Part shown: piece after piece, positions 8,597 through 16,863 of the stretch
Layout: each line of letters starts with the position of its first letter
How positions within the stretch are numbered: position 1 is the stretch's first letter
NCBI RefSeq assembly: GCF_039503195.1
Contig: NZ_JBCJKP010000001.1
Location: forward strand, 10,602,001-10,666,000
DNA: 64,000 nt
Source of the DNA: Streptomyces mirabilis
GTDB lineage: Bacteria; Actinomycetota; Actinomycetes; Streptomycetales; Streptomycetaceae
Reading direction: 5' to 3'
Program-made: the position numbers and the translations under genes
Notes under the pieces: generated by a model
Seen by the model: the letters and a program-made list of their open reading frames with translations, nothing else
What the model was told of the DNA's origin: nothing
Database searches by the model: none

Positions 8597-9253
8597 TCAC
8601 ACCCTCTCGCGGGCTCGTGCGACATGGTTCTCCACTCCGGCGACCGCGGCGTCCAGCGTGGAGTTGAACATGGTGTCGATCACGTCCTTGGAGGGCGGCG
8701 GTGCTTCTTCCTCGTGGGGGCGCGATGGTGCCGGTGGCAGAGTGGCCCACCGCTGCAGTGCCCCGTTCAGTTCGCTGAGCAGCAAACCTGTGAACACACC
8801 GACCAGGGTCGCGGCGACGCGCGGAATCTCCTCCTCGGGCAGTTTCGCGGTGGCCAGGATGTCGATCAGTGCCTGCCAGAAGGGGTCCTCCGGCTGTACG
8901 TAGTCGGGGCGCGTGAAGGAATACCCCATGAGTTTCGGGTGACGGTGCGACAGTTCGCGGAAGTCCCGTGCCAGTTCACGCAGTCGGTCCTGCCAGGGGA
9001 TGTCTCCCCGCTCCTCGGCGCTGAACTGCGAACCGACCCGGTGGGCCACGCCGCGCAGCACGGCGTCCTTGTTCGGCACGTGGTGGTACAGCGACATGGG
9101 GTTCGCATCGAGCGCGGTCGCGAGTTTGCGCATGGTGAGCGCCTCAACCCCGTCGGCGTCGATGAGCTGCAACGCCATGGCGTGGATGCCGTCCTTGGTG
9201 AGCGGTACGTCCCTCTTTCTCGTGCCCCGAGGGGGCTTCCGTTCAGTCGCCAT
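8597..9253 (-). CDS. TetR-family regulator with TetR-type C-terminal domain (copy 2)
   Basis: Repressor of 218 residues and sister of the protein at 7448. Shared stretches include GTRKRDVPLT, LIDADGVEALTMRKLA and LDANPMSLYHHVPNK in the helix-turn-helix region, then YSFTRPDYVQPEDPFWQALI in the ligand domain. ATG at 9253 is inside the palindrome at 9250-9264, and TACCAT lies exactly seven bases before it, the same geometry as in copy 1, again without a ribosome site. It is transcribed away from the P450 gene, whose promoter carries two further copies of the palindrome, so this protein is the prime candidate for its repressor, by analogy to BM3R1 of Bacillus megaterium, a TetR protein binding a palindrome ahead of CYP102A1. 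Confidence 0.9.
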   Translation of the reverse strand: MATERKPPRGTRKRDVPLTKDGIHAMALQLIDADGVEALTMRKLATALDANPMSLYHHVPNKDAVLRGVAHRVGSQFSAEERGDIPWQDRLRELARDFRELSHRHPKLMGYSFTRPDYVQPEDPFWQALIDILATAKLPEEEIPRVAATLVGVFTGLLLSELNGALQRWATLPPAPSRPHEEEAPPPSKDVIDTMFNSTLDAAVAGVENHVARARERV

Positions 9254-9264
9254 ACGGTGTATGG
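9250..9264. promoter_or_regulatory. Palindromic operator over a TetR start codon, copy 4
   Basis: CCATACGGTGTATGG on the plus strand. The minus-strand ATG of the second TetR gene is formed by positions 9253-9251 within it. Autoregulatory site inferred. Confidence 0.72.
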
Positions 9265-9628
9265 TACCAGCTTTCGCCCATGCGCAGGGCAGTGGCGCCG
9301 GCAAGACCCTCGAGCGGCGGCCTCGGTGCACTGCCGCCTGACGCGTGCGGGCATGGAATCAGGCAAAGCGCGTCGGCCGTCCCCCTTCCCCGGTGTGCTC
9401 GCCTGCGGCGGCAGATCGCAGGTATGCCCAGCCGATGAGGCCCTGGCGCACCCGCCATACCCGATCTCGCGGACTGACGCCGGACGCTGACGGTGGCCGG
9501 CCTCGCCCCTCGCCTCCTCCGGTCGGGAGCGCGTTCGGGAGCGCCTGATCTTGATGCGACCCCGCTGTGCCAGCGACGCCGTCCCTGATGAGCCGAACAT
9601 GCCCGTTTCTCGACCCCAGGCCTGCCGA

Positions 9629-9657
9629 TTGAGTTTCCATACGTCGTATGGTATCAC
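9629..9657 (+). promoter_or_regulatory. P450 promoter with operator filling the spacer (copy 5)
   Basis: TTGAGT (9629-9634), a 17-bp spacer, then TATCAC (9652-9657). The spacer ends in CCATACGTCGTATGG (9637-9651), so the palindrome fills it almost exactly. Binding here would exclude RNA polymerase from the P450 promoter. Confidence 0.65.
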
Positions 9658-9662
9658 TGAAG

Positions 9663-9677
9663 CCATACAGCGTATGG
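9663..9677. promoter_or_regulatory. Palindromic operator, copy 6
   Basis: CCATACAGCGTATGG, centred 26 bp downstream of copy 5, near the expected transcription start of the P450 gene. Confidence 0.68.
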
Positions 9678-9754
9678 AAATCGGGTGCTGCCGTACCGGC
9701 GCCCCGCGACACCGAATGGCGCCCTGCCCGCCTTTCCCCTTGGAGGAGCCAGTC

Positions 9755-12700
9755 ATGACCACACAGCCCGAGACCGACCTGCGGCCCATCCGGTCTCCGC
9801 GGGGGGTCCCGCTCTTCGGCCACACGCCGCAGATCCCCAGCACCAACCCGGTGGAGTACTTCGGCAAGCTGTCCAAGCAGTTCCCCGAGGGGCTCTACGG
9901 CATGGAGATCGCCGGCATCGAGCAGGTCTTCGTCTGGGACCCGGACCTGGTGGCCGAGGTCTGCGACGAGACGCGGTTCTTCAAGCAGATCGACAAGACG
10001 CCGCTGGCCCATGTCCGGGACTACGCGGGAGCCGGCCTGTTCACGGCCCACCAGCACGAAGAGGAATGGGGCATGGCGCACCGAGTCCTCCTCCCGGCGT
10101 TCAGCCAGCGGGCGATGAAGGGCTACTTCGGGCAGATGCTGGAGATCGCCCAGAACCTGGTGGGCAAGTGGGAGCGTAAGGAGGGTCAGCCGGTCAACAT
10201 CACCGACGACTACACCCGGCTGACCCTGGACACCATCGCCCTGTCGGGTTTCGGTTACCGGTTCGACTCCTTCGCCAAGGAGGATCTGCACCCCTTCCTC
10301 AACGCGCTGCTGCAGGCGCTGGTTGAGTCGCTGCGGCGCTCGCAGGAGCTGCCGATGATGACCAAGATGCGCAAGGCCGATGACAAGAAGTACCGCGAGA
10401 ACATCCGGCTGATGCGGGACCTGGTCGAGAGTGTGATCAAGGAGCGCCGTGAGGGGCAGGCCACGGGTGAGGACGACCTGCTGGGTCTGATGCTGGAGGC
10501 CACGGACCCGGAGACCGGCAAGGGGCTGGACGACGACAACGTCCGTGACCAGGTGGTGACGTTCCTGATCGCTGGTCACGAGACCACCAGTGGTCTGCTG
10601 TCGTTCGCCACGTACTCGCTGATGCGCAACCCGCACATCCTGGCCCAGGCCTACGCCGAGGTGGACCGGCTGCTGCCGGGTGACACGGTCCCGGACTACG
10701 ACACGGTCATGCAGATGGACGTGATCCCGCGGATCCTGGAGGAGACCCTGCGCCTGTGGGCTCCCATCCCGATGATCGGCAAGTCCCCGCTGGAGGACAC
10801 CGTCATCGGCGGCTGCTACGGGCTGAAGAAGGGAGCGCGGGTCAACATCCTCGAGGGTCCGCTGCACACCCACCCCAAGGCGTGGGACCGGCCGGAGGAG
10901 TTCGACATCAACCGGTGGCTGCCGGAGAACCGGGTCAACCACCACCCGCACGCCTACAAGCCGTTCGGGAACGGTGTACGTGCCTGCATCGGTCGGCAGT
11001 TCGCGCTCACCGAGGCCCGTCTGGCCCTCGCGCTGGTGCTGCAGAAGTTCAAGTTCGCCGACACCGACGACTACAAGATGGACGTCAAGGAGGCGCTGAC
11101 GCGCAAGCCCGGCGGCTTCGAACTGAACGTGCGGGCCCGTCAGGAGCACGAGCGGACCATGTTCGGCGCAGTGGACCTGCTGACCGACGACACGGGGGCG
11201 CAGGCCGCGGTCAGCGGTGTCGGGGTGAACCTGACCGTCGCCTACGGCTCCAGCCTGGGCTCGTGCGAGGACCTGGCGCGCACCATCGCCGACCGCGGTG
11301 AGCGTTCCGGATTCGGTACCACCTTGGTCGGCCTGGACGAGCTGGGTGACAACCTGCCCACCGAGGGCCTGCTCGTGGTCGTGGCCTCCAGCTACAACGG
11401 AAAGGCCCCGGACAACGCGCAGCGTTTCGACGACCTGCTCGCCGCCGGACTCCCGGAGGGCTCGCTGTCCGACGTGCGGTTCGCGCTGCTGGGTGCCGGC
11501 AACACTCAGTGGGTGGCCACCTACCAGGGCTTCCCCAAGCGGATCGAGGCAGGTCTGCTGGCCGCCGGCGCCACCCGCGTCATCGAGCGCGGCATCGCGG
11601 ACGCCGCCGGTGACTTCGACGGCATGGCCACCCGCTGGATGGACACCTTGTGGGCCACCCTGGCCGAGGAGTACGCCGCCGACATCTCCGAAACCACCGG
11701 ACCGCGCTTCGAGGTGCAGCTGCTGACCGAGGCGGAGGTGCGTCCCGCGATCGTCTCCGAGCAGGCCTACCCCCTCACCGTGGTCGCCAACGAGGAGCTG
11801 GTCAGCGACGCGACCGGACTGTGGGACTTCAGCATCGAGCCGCCGCGCCCGGCCGCGAAGTCCATCACCATCGAACTCCCCGACGGTGTCACCTATGACA
11901 CCGGCAACCACCTGGCCGTGTTCGCCAAGAACGAGCCGCAGCTGGTCGACCGGGTCCTCGCGCGGCTCGGTGTCGACCGCGACCAGGTCCTGCGTCTGGA
12001 CCAGCCCGCGGGCGGCCGTACGCACCTCCCGGTGGGCACTCCCGTCACCGCGGGCCTGCTGTTCACCGAGTTCGTGGAGCTGCAGGACGTGGCCACCCGC
12101 TCGCAGATACAGGCGCTGGTCAAGCACACCGATTGCCCGTGGACCCGGCCGCAGCTGGAGGCCTACACGCCCGACACCGCCGAGGCCGAGGAGCGCTACC
12201 AGACCGAGGTCCTGGGCAAGCGCGTCTCCGTGCTCAACCTGCTGGAGCGCTTCCCCGCGGTCGAACTGCCGCTGGCGGTCTTCCTGGAGATGATGGGCCC
12301 GATCCGCCCGCGGTTCTACTCCATCTCCTCAGCTCCGCTGGCCAACCCCCGGCACGTGCGCCTGACCGTCGGTCTGCTGGAAGGACCGGCCCTGTCCGGC
12401 GACGGCCGGTACCGCGGCACCTGCTCCTCCTACATCGCAGGCCTCGAGCCCGGAGATGTCTTCTACGGCTACGTGCGTGTGCCGTCCCCGACGTTCGCCC
12501 CGCCGGCCGACCCGGCCACGCCGCTGATCCTCATCGGTCCCGGCACCGGCATCGCGCCGCTGCGCGGCTTCCTCGAGGAGCGGGCCTGGCAGCACGCGAA
12601 CGGCACGCAGGTCGGCCTGTCGCAGGTCTTCGTCGGCTGCCGTCACCCCGAGCACGACTACTTCTACCGGGACGAGATGGAGATGTGGGCGCTGTCCGGC

Positions 12701-12976
12701 ATCGCCCGGGTCCGCACCGCCTTCTCCGCGGTGACCGGACACCCGGCCCGGTTCGTCCAGGACGCCATCGCAGGCGCCGCCGACACCGTGTGGCAGGCCA
12801 TCCAGGACGGCGCGTACATCTACGTCTGCGGTGACGGCCGCCGCATGGCACCCGCCGTCCGCGAGGCGCTCGCCGCCATCTACCGCAAGCACACCGGCAG
12901 CGACGACGAGGCCGCCCAGCAGTGGCTTGCCCAGCTCGAAGCCGATGAGCGTTACCAGCAGGACGTCTTCGCCTGA
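9755..12976 (+). CDS. CYP102-type self-sufficient cytochrome P450:NADPH-P450 reductase fusion
   Basis: Single-chain monooxygenase of 1073 residues, the size of P450 BM3. The heme domain (1 to about 470) has the I-helix AGHETTSG, the EETLRLW helix-K motif, and the heme loop FGNGVRACIGRQ with cysteine at residue 411. The FMN flavodoxin domain (490-640) has YGSSLGSCEDLA and SSYNGKAPDN. The FAD/NADPH reductase part (670-1073) has PRFYSISSAP, GTCSSYIAGL, GPGTGIAPLRGF and YVCGDGRRMAPAV. Relatives hydroxylate fatty acids near the omega end using NADPH and oxygen in the cytoplasm. A GGAGGAG ribosome site precedes ATG 9755. The promoter carries two palindromic operators. The alcohol dehydrogenase 132 bp downstream could oxidise the hydroxylated product; substrate unknown. 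Confidence 0.96.
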   Translation: MTTQPETDLRPIRSPRGVPLFGHTPQIPSTNPVEYFGKLSKQFPEGLYGMEIAGIEQVFVWDPDLVAEVCDETRFFKQIDKTPLAHVRDYAGAGLFTAHQHEEEWGMAHRVLLPAFSQRAMKGYFGQMLEIAQNLVGKWERKEGQPVNITDDYTRLTLDTIALSGFGYRFDSFAKEDLHPFLNALLQALVESLRRSQELPMMTKMRKADDKKYRENIRLMRDLVESVIKERREGQATGEDDLLGLMLEATDPETGKGLDDDNVRDQVVTFLIAGHETTSGLLSFATYSLMRNPHILAQAYAEVDRLLPGDTVPDYDTVMQMDVIPRILEETLRLWAPIPMIGKSPLEDTVIGGCYGLKKGARVNILEGPLHTHPKAWDRPEEFDINRWLPENRVNHHPHAYKPFGNGVRACIGRQFALTEARLALALVLQKFKFADTDDYKMDVKEALTRKPGGFELNVRARQEHERTMFGAVDLLTDDTGAQAAVSGVGVNLTVAYGSSLGSCEDLARTIADRGERSGFGTTLVGLDELGDNLPTEGLLVVVASSYNGKAPDNAQRFDDLLAAGLPEGSLSDVRFALLGAGNTQWVATYQGFPKRIEAGLLAAGATRVIERGIADAAGDFDGMATRWMDTLWATLAEEYAADISETTGPRFEVQLLTEAEVRPAIVSEQAYPLTVVANEELVSDATGLWDFSIEPPRPAAKSITIELPDGVTYDTGNHLAVFAKNEPQLVDRVLARLGVDRDQVLRLDQPAGGRTHLPVGTPVTAGLLFTEFVELQDVATRSQIQALVKHTDCPWTRPQLEAYTPDTAEAEERYQTEVLGKRVSVLNLLERFPAVELPLAVFLEMMGPIRPRFYSISSAPLANPRHVRLTVGLLEGPALSGDGRYRGTCSSYIAGLEPGDVFYGYVRVPSPTFAPPADPATPLILIGPGTGIAPLRGFLEERAWQHANGTQVGLSQVFVGCRHPEHDYFYRDEMEMWALSGIARVRTAFSAVTGHPARFVQDAIAGAADTVWQAIQDGAYIYVCGDGRRMAPAVREALAAIYRKHTGSDDEAAQQWLAQLEADERYQQDVFA

Positions 12977-13108
12977 CCGTCAGACGCCGGGAGGGTGCGG
13001 CGGTCCTGACACCCCGCACCCCTCCCGTACACCACCCACTCACGAGGCATCGCACGGCACCCGTCGGCCCGAACCGCCGGGAGTGCCGCTCACAGAAAGC
13101 AGAGCACC

Positions 13109-14155
13109 ATGGACACCATGCTCGCCGGACGCTTCCACCTGGACAGCAAGAAGTTCGCCGTGGAGGAGGTCCCCGTCCCCGTGCCCGGCCCGGGCGAGGT
13201 CCTCGTCGAGGTCAAGGCCGCAGGCGTCTGCCTTTCGGACGTTCACCTGCTCGACGGCTCCCTCGTCCCGCTGTTCGCCACCTCCGACACGGTCACCGTC
13301 GGCCACGAGGTCTCCGGTGTGATCCACACCCTCGGCCCCGACCTCAAGCGCGGCCTGACCGTCGGCACCCGCGTCACCCTGGAGGCCGGCAAGACCTGCG
13401 GTCAGTGCGCCGGCTGCGTGCGCAGCCGCCCCTGCACCCAGATGCGCACCGCCGGCATCGACTACGACGGCGGCTGGGCGCAGTACACCGTCGCCCGCGA
13501 GGACACCCTCATCCTCATCCCCGACAACCTCCCCTTCGACCAGGCCGCGATCATCCCCGACGCGGTCTCCACCCCCTACGCCGCCGTCGTCACCACCGCG
13601 GGCGTACGCCCCGCCCAGTCCGTCGGCGTCTGGGGCGTGGGCGGAGTCGGCGCCCACAACGTACGCCTCGTCCGCCTGGCCGGCGCCGCACCGATCATCG
13701 CCGTCGACCCGCTGCCCAGCGCCCGGGAACGCGCCCTGGCCTTCGGCGCGGACTTCGCCCTCGATCCGGCCGCCCCCGACTTCGCCGACCAGGTCCGCGC
13801 GGCCACCGCCGGACGAGGCCTCGACTTCGCCTTCGACTGCGCCGGCGTGCCCGCCGTCCGCGAGCAGGCCGCCGCTGCACTCGGCCTGGGCGGAGTCCTC
13901 ATCCTGGTCGGCATCAGCCCCAGGCCCCTCACCATCACCGAGGGCCTGACCTTCAACTACCTGGGCAAGCAGGTGCGCGGTCACTACGGCGGCAGCCCCG
14001 AGTCCGTCACCGAGCTGGTCCGCCTCGCCGAGGTCGGCCGTCTCGACCTGGCCCCATCCATCACCGACCACCTCCCGCTCGCCGAGGCCGCCGACGCGGT
14101 CAACCGGCTGGAGAACAAGATCGGCGACCCGATCCGCCTCATCCTCGTCCCCTGA
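13109..14155 (+). CDS. Zinc-dependent alcohol dehydrogenase (MDR family)
   Basis: NAD(P)-dependent medium-chain dehydrogenase of 348 residues. The catalytic-zinc region is GVCLSDVH and GHEVSGVI, the structural-zinc loop is CGQCAGCVRSRPC with four cysteines, and the nucleotide-binding turn is WGVGGVGAHNV near 174. The ending ADAVNRLENKIGDPIRLILV is typical. It follows the P450 on the same strand by 132 bp and ends at the strong hairpin at 14201, so the two probably form one transcript. A second ATG nine bases in (13118) is an alternative start. Conversion of a P450-made alcohol to aldehyde or ketone is the likely role, inferred from context. Confidence 0.92.
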   Translation: MDTMLAGRFHLDSKKFAVEEVPVPVPGPGEVLVEVKAAGVCLSDVHLLDGSLVPLFATSDTVTVGHEVSGVIHTLGPDLKRGLTVGTRVTLEAGKTCGQCAGCVRSRPCTQMRTAGIDYDGGWAQYTVAREDTLILIPDNLPFDQAAIIPDAVSTPYAAVVTTAGVRPAQSVGVWGVGGVGAHNVRLVRLAGAAPIIAVDPLPSARERALAFGADFALDPAAPDFADQVRAATAGRGLDFAFDCAGVPAVREQAAAALGLGGVLILVGISPRPLTITEGLTFNYLGKQVRGHYGGSPESVTELVRLAEVGRLDLAPSITDHLPLAEAADAVNRLENKIGDPIRLILVP

Positions 14156-14200
14156 CAACTGAACAGAAAGTTCATCTGGACCACCTCGGGCAGGGGTGAG

Positions 14201-14234
14201 TGGGCGCCGGTGCTTGAGGGAGCACCGGCGCCCA
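14201..14234 (+). terminator. Strong hairpin terminator after P450-ADH
   Basis: TGGGCGCCGGTGCT, a six-base loop, then its exact complement: a 14-bp perfect GC-rich stem 45 bp after the ADH stop. There is no long T tract, as usual in Streptomyces. Confidence 0.75.
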
Positions 14235-14324
14235 CGGTTTCCCGGTATCCGGGTCTGGCGCATACCGACTTCGGGGCAGGTGAAGTCGGGCAGGGCGAGC
14301 CGGGTGATGTCTGGGCGTGGGAGG

Positions 14325-14744
14325 CTGGAAGGCCAGGACGCCGGTCTCCGGCGTGCGGTCCGTGTACTCGGTCGCCAGTGCGATCACCTTGCGTGTCGCC
14401 GCGTTGATCGGCTCGGTATCGCTGGTGAGCCGGGCAGCTCTTCGAGCAGCCGGTCGAGGACGAGACCCTGCGCGAGCCGGAAGGCCCGCAGTATCGCTGT
14501 GACCGGCTTCCCGCGCTGCCGGCCGACGCGTGCGCTCTGGGTGGGCGGCCGGCGGAGCGATCCGCCTTGGGTCGATGTCGTGCTCGATGCCGAAAAGTAG
14601 GGCGACGACGCGCACGTCGACGTTCTCACCCGTCATCTGCATGATGTCCGGTTCGTCCCACAGCTCGCGGACCTCGTGACGCAGGCGTTGCTCTACGTCG
14701 TGGCTCAGCTCGTCCGCTCGCGGGCCTGAGTTCATGCGCGGCAC
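14325..14744 (-). pseudogene. PucR/CdaR-type regulator, N-terminal relic
   Basis: Minus-strand relic. It opens with MNSGPRADELSHDVEQRLRH and FGIEHDIDPRR in one frame, shifts to a second frame for VGRQRGKPVTAILRAFRLAQ and LDRLLEEL, then returns to the first for INAATRKVIALATEYTDR. These three pieces line up in order with the N-terminal domain of PucR/CdaR-like actinomycete regulators (the RxGxPLxAxLRAYRLG signature), but two frameshifts break it and the C-terminal helix-turn-helix is absent. Identification rests on motif order only. Confidence 0.6.
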
Positions 14745-14944
14745 GGGGACGGAAGACTGTCTACGGGGAAGTCCGCACGGCCGACGTCACGCCGCCCTGG
14801 TGGACCGCGACGTCTCAGCCGGCCGCATCTGGCTGCGCGGTGTCCGGGGAAGCCCGGTCTCACGGGCTGGTCGTGGTCGAGGGCAAGGGTGTGCGCGGCC
14901 ACCAGCGGAAGGGGTGACGCCGCCTGGCGCAGCCGGTGCTCGGG

Positions 14945-15580
14945 TCAACCGAGGCCGGGCAGCGGCCGCCGGGTCACCTGGTGGGCGTCGTCCGGAGGTA
15001 CTCCCAGCATGCGCAGGACCATTTCGGCCAGGTCCGAGGCGGCCTCGTCCCCGTCGAGGTCGGGGCGCGCCAGCCGCAGCGCCACGAGGGACATCAGGGT
15101 GCCGCCCAGGGCTGACAGGGCGGTGGTCGCGTTGCGGCAGGTGAAGCGGCCCGAGGCGATGCCGTTCTCCAGGTCGCGCAGGGCTCGCGGGGCGAGTCCG
15201 CGCTCGGAGTGGATGTAGGCCAGCCCGCGGTCCCGCAGGATCCGCATGAGTTCAGGGTGGGAGTCGGCCATGCGGGCGGTGAGCCGGAAGCCCGCCGCGA
15301 CGAGTTCGGCCGGGTCCTCGATCCCTTCGACACGCTCGTCGATGGCCTGACCGAACTCGTCCAGGGCGTCCGTCACCGCGGCGTCGAACAGCTCCGTCTT
15401 GGACTCGAAGTGGTTGTAGAAGGAGCCGAAACCGACGTCCGCGCGCTCGGCGATGGCCTGGATGCTGGCGCTGGTGTCCCCGGTCTCCGCGAGGATCTGC
15501 CGGGCCGCGCGGACGAGCGCCTGACGGGTCTCGGCTCGGCGTCGCTCGAAGCGGTTCTTGGGCGGGGCTGACGTCGGCAT
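14945..15580 (-). CDS. TetR-family regulator of the aromatic catabolic operon
   Basis: Repressor of 211 residues. The N-terminal FERRRAETRQALVRAARQIL leads into the helix-turn-helix IQAIAERADVGFGSFYNHFE, then a ligand domain (DAAVTDALDEFGQAI, SHPELMRILRDRG). It is divergent from the extradiol dioxygenase gene 137 bp away; the intergenic region carries two TGATGANNTNNTCA sites, one over a TTGACA of its own strand and one over the -10 of the operon. Control of the adjacent ring-cleavage genes by a pathway aromatic is the natural reading. A decayed paralogue is at 4430. No good ribosome site precedes ATG 15580, so the exact start is less certain. Confidence 0.9.
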   Translation of the reverse strand: MPTSAPPKNRFERRRAETRQALVRAARQILAETGDTSASIQAIAERADVGFGSFYNHFESKTELFDAAVTDALDEFGQAIDERVEGIEDPAELVAAGFRLTARMADSHPELMRILRDRGLAYIHSERGLAPRALRDLENGIASGRFTCRNATTALSALGGTLMSLVALRLARPDLDGDEAASDLAEMVLRMLGVPPDDAHQVTRRPLPGLG

Positions 15581-15620
15581 ACGGCGAGTGTAACAACCGT
15601 CGCGATGAGTCTGCCATTAC

Positions 15621-15634
15621 TGATGAGATTGTCA
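15621..15634. promoter_or_regulatory. TGATGANNTNNTCA operator-like site C
   Basis: TGATGAGATTGTCA. Read on the minus strand it contains TTGACA, a possible -35 for the TetR gene at 15580. Confidence 0.6.
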
Positions 15635-15653
15635 ATTATTCGAGTCCACCCTA

Positions 15654-15690
15654 TTGACGATGGGTAACGGCAAAGTTGATGATTTCCTCA
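15654..15690 (+). promoter_or_regulatory. Operon promoter with operator-like site D
   Basis: TTGACG at 15654-15659, 17 bp, then TGATGA at 15677, which is also the left half of TGATGATTTCCTCA (15677-15690). The operator would overlap the -10 of the dioxygenase operon. The -10 is a weak match. Confidence 0.5.
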
Positions 15691-15717
15691 TTACAGCAGT
15701 GTTGCTTGGAGGGCACC

Positions 15718-16863
15718 ATGTCCCACACCCCCGTTAACAGGGCCGATCCCCAGACGCCCCACCAAGACCTCCACAGTGAGCAGGGCGCCCTGCGCGGAGA
15801 GCACCCAGGACGTTCCCGGAATCCCGTGATCAAGGTGGCGGATCTGGCCTGGCTCGAGTTCGAGAAGCCGGACCTGGACCGGGCCGAGGTCTTCGCGCGT
15901 GACTTCGGGTTCGCGGTCGCCGCCCGCACCGAGGGGGAGTTGTGGCTGCGCGGTACGTTCGCGGGCTCACCCTGCATGGTCATCCGGAGGGGGCGTGCGT
16001 CCCGGTTCATCGGGCCGGCGTTCCGCGCGGCCGAGCGGGCCGACCTGGACCGGCTGGCCCGCGCCACCGGCAGTACCGTCCGGGACATCGGCGTACCGGG
16101 CGGTGGGCAGTCGGTCGCCCTGCTCGATCCCTCGGGCCTGCCGGTCCGGGTCGTGCACTGTGCCGAGCAGCTTCCCGCGTTGCCCGAGCAGGAGCCGCTG
16201 ATCCTCAACTTCGGTACAGATCACCGTCGTACGAACGCCACCCAGCGCCCGCCCCGTGAGCCCTCCCGTATCCAGCGGCTGGGCCATGTGGTACTGGAAA
16301 CCCGGGTGTTCGCCCGCACCCTGGACTGGTATCTGGACACCCTCGGGATGATCGTGTCCGACTTCCTGTTCCTGGACGGGCAGCGCGGGCGCGGGCCGAC
16401 GATGGCGTTCATCCGGTGCGACCAGGGGAGCATGGCCGTCGATCACCATACGCTGGCCCTGCACCTGGGGCCCGGAACCGGCTACGTCCACTCGGCCTAC
16501 CAGGTCACCGACCTCGATGCGATCGCCGTCGGTGGGGAGTACCTGGCCGAGCGCGGATACAAGCGCAGCTGGGGCATCGGCCGGCACATTCAGGGCAGCC
16601 AGCTGTTCGACTACTGGCGCGACCCCGACCACTTCATGCTGGAGCACTTCGCCGACGGCGACCTGTTCTCCTGCGACCTGGAGCCCGGCTGGGCGCCGAT
16701 GTCGGCGAGCGGCCTGGCCCAGTGGGGTCCGCCGGTCACCCGCGACTTCCTGGGCGCCAACCCTTCCCCCGCCAAGCTGCGCGAGGTCATGACGGCCCTG
16801 CGTGGCGACAACGAACTCGACCCCGCACGCCTGCTGGGCCTGATGAAAGCGATGAGCTCATGA
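15718..16863 (+). CDS. Extradiol ring-cleavage dioxygenase (VOC, type I)
   Basis: Two-module vicinal-oxygen-chelate protein of 381 residues. The first module (about 45-155) is degenerate. The second carries the metal ligands: RLGHVVLETR (His), VDHHTLALH (His) and the C-terminal DPDHFMLEHFADGD (Glu), with HSAYQVTDLDAIAVGG between. Family members open a catechol-type ring next to the diol with Fe(II) and oxygen. The start at 15718 follows TTGGAGGG. It is the first gene of an operon, overlapping the FAH gene by four bases (ATGA), which points to translational coupling. Substrate unknown; the hydroxylase in the operon suggests a hydroxylated phenyl-alkanoate or similar phenol. Confidence 0.9.
   Translation: MSHTPVNRADPQTPHQDLHSEQGALRGEHPGRSRNPVIKVADLAWLEFEKPDLDRAEVFARDFGFAVAARTEGELWLRGTFAGSPCMVIRRGRASRFIGPAFRAAERADLDRLARATGSTVRDIGVPGGGQSVALLDPSGLPVRVVHCAEQLPALPEQEPLILNFGTDHRRTNATQRPPREPSRIQRLGHVVLETRVFARTLDWYLDTLGMIVSDFLFLDGQRGRGPTMAFIRCDQGSMAVDHHTLALHLGPGTGYVHSAYQVTDLDAIAVGGEYLAERGYKRSWGIGRHIQGSQLFDYWRDPDHFMLEHFADGDLFSCDLEPGWAPMSASGLAQWGPPVTRDFLGANPSPAKLREVMTALRGDNELDPARLLGLMKAMSS

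Noticed and set aside
9359..12127. Open frame of 922 codons antisense to the P450 gene
   Set aside because: Ordinary consequence of high third-position GC; low-complexity Val/Gln/Arg composition and no motif, while the plus strand is a complete CYP102-type enzyme.
15718..16863. Simple glyoxalase for the first gene of the aromatic operon
   Set aside because: Length of two modules with both metal histidines and the C-terminal Glu, plus operon context, fit an extradiol dioxygenase.
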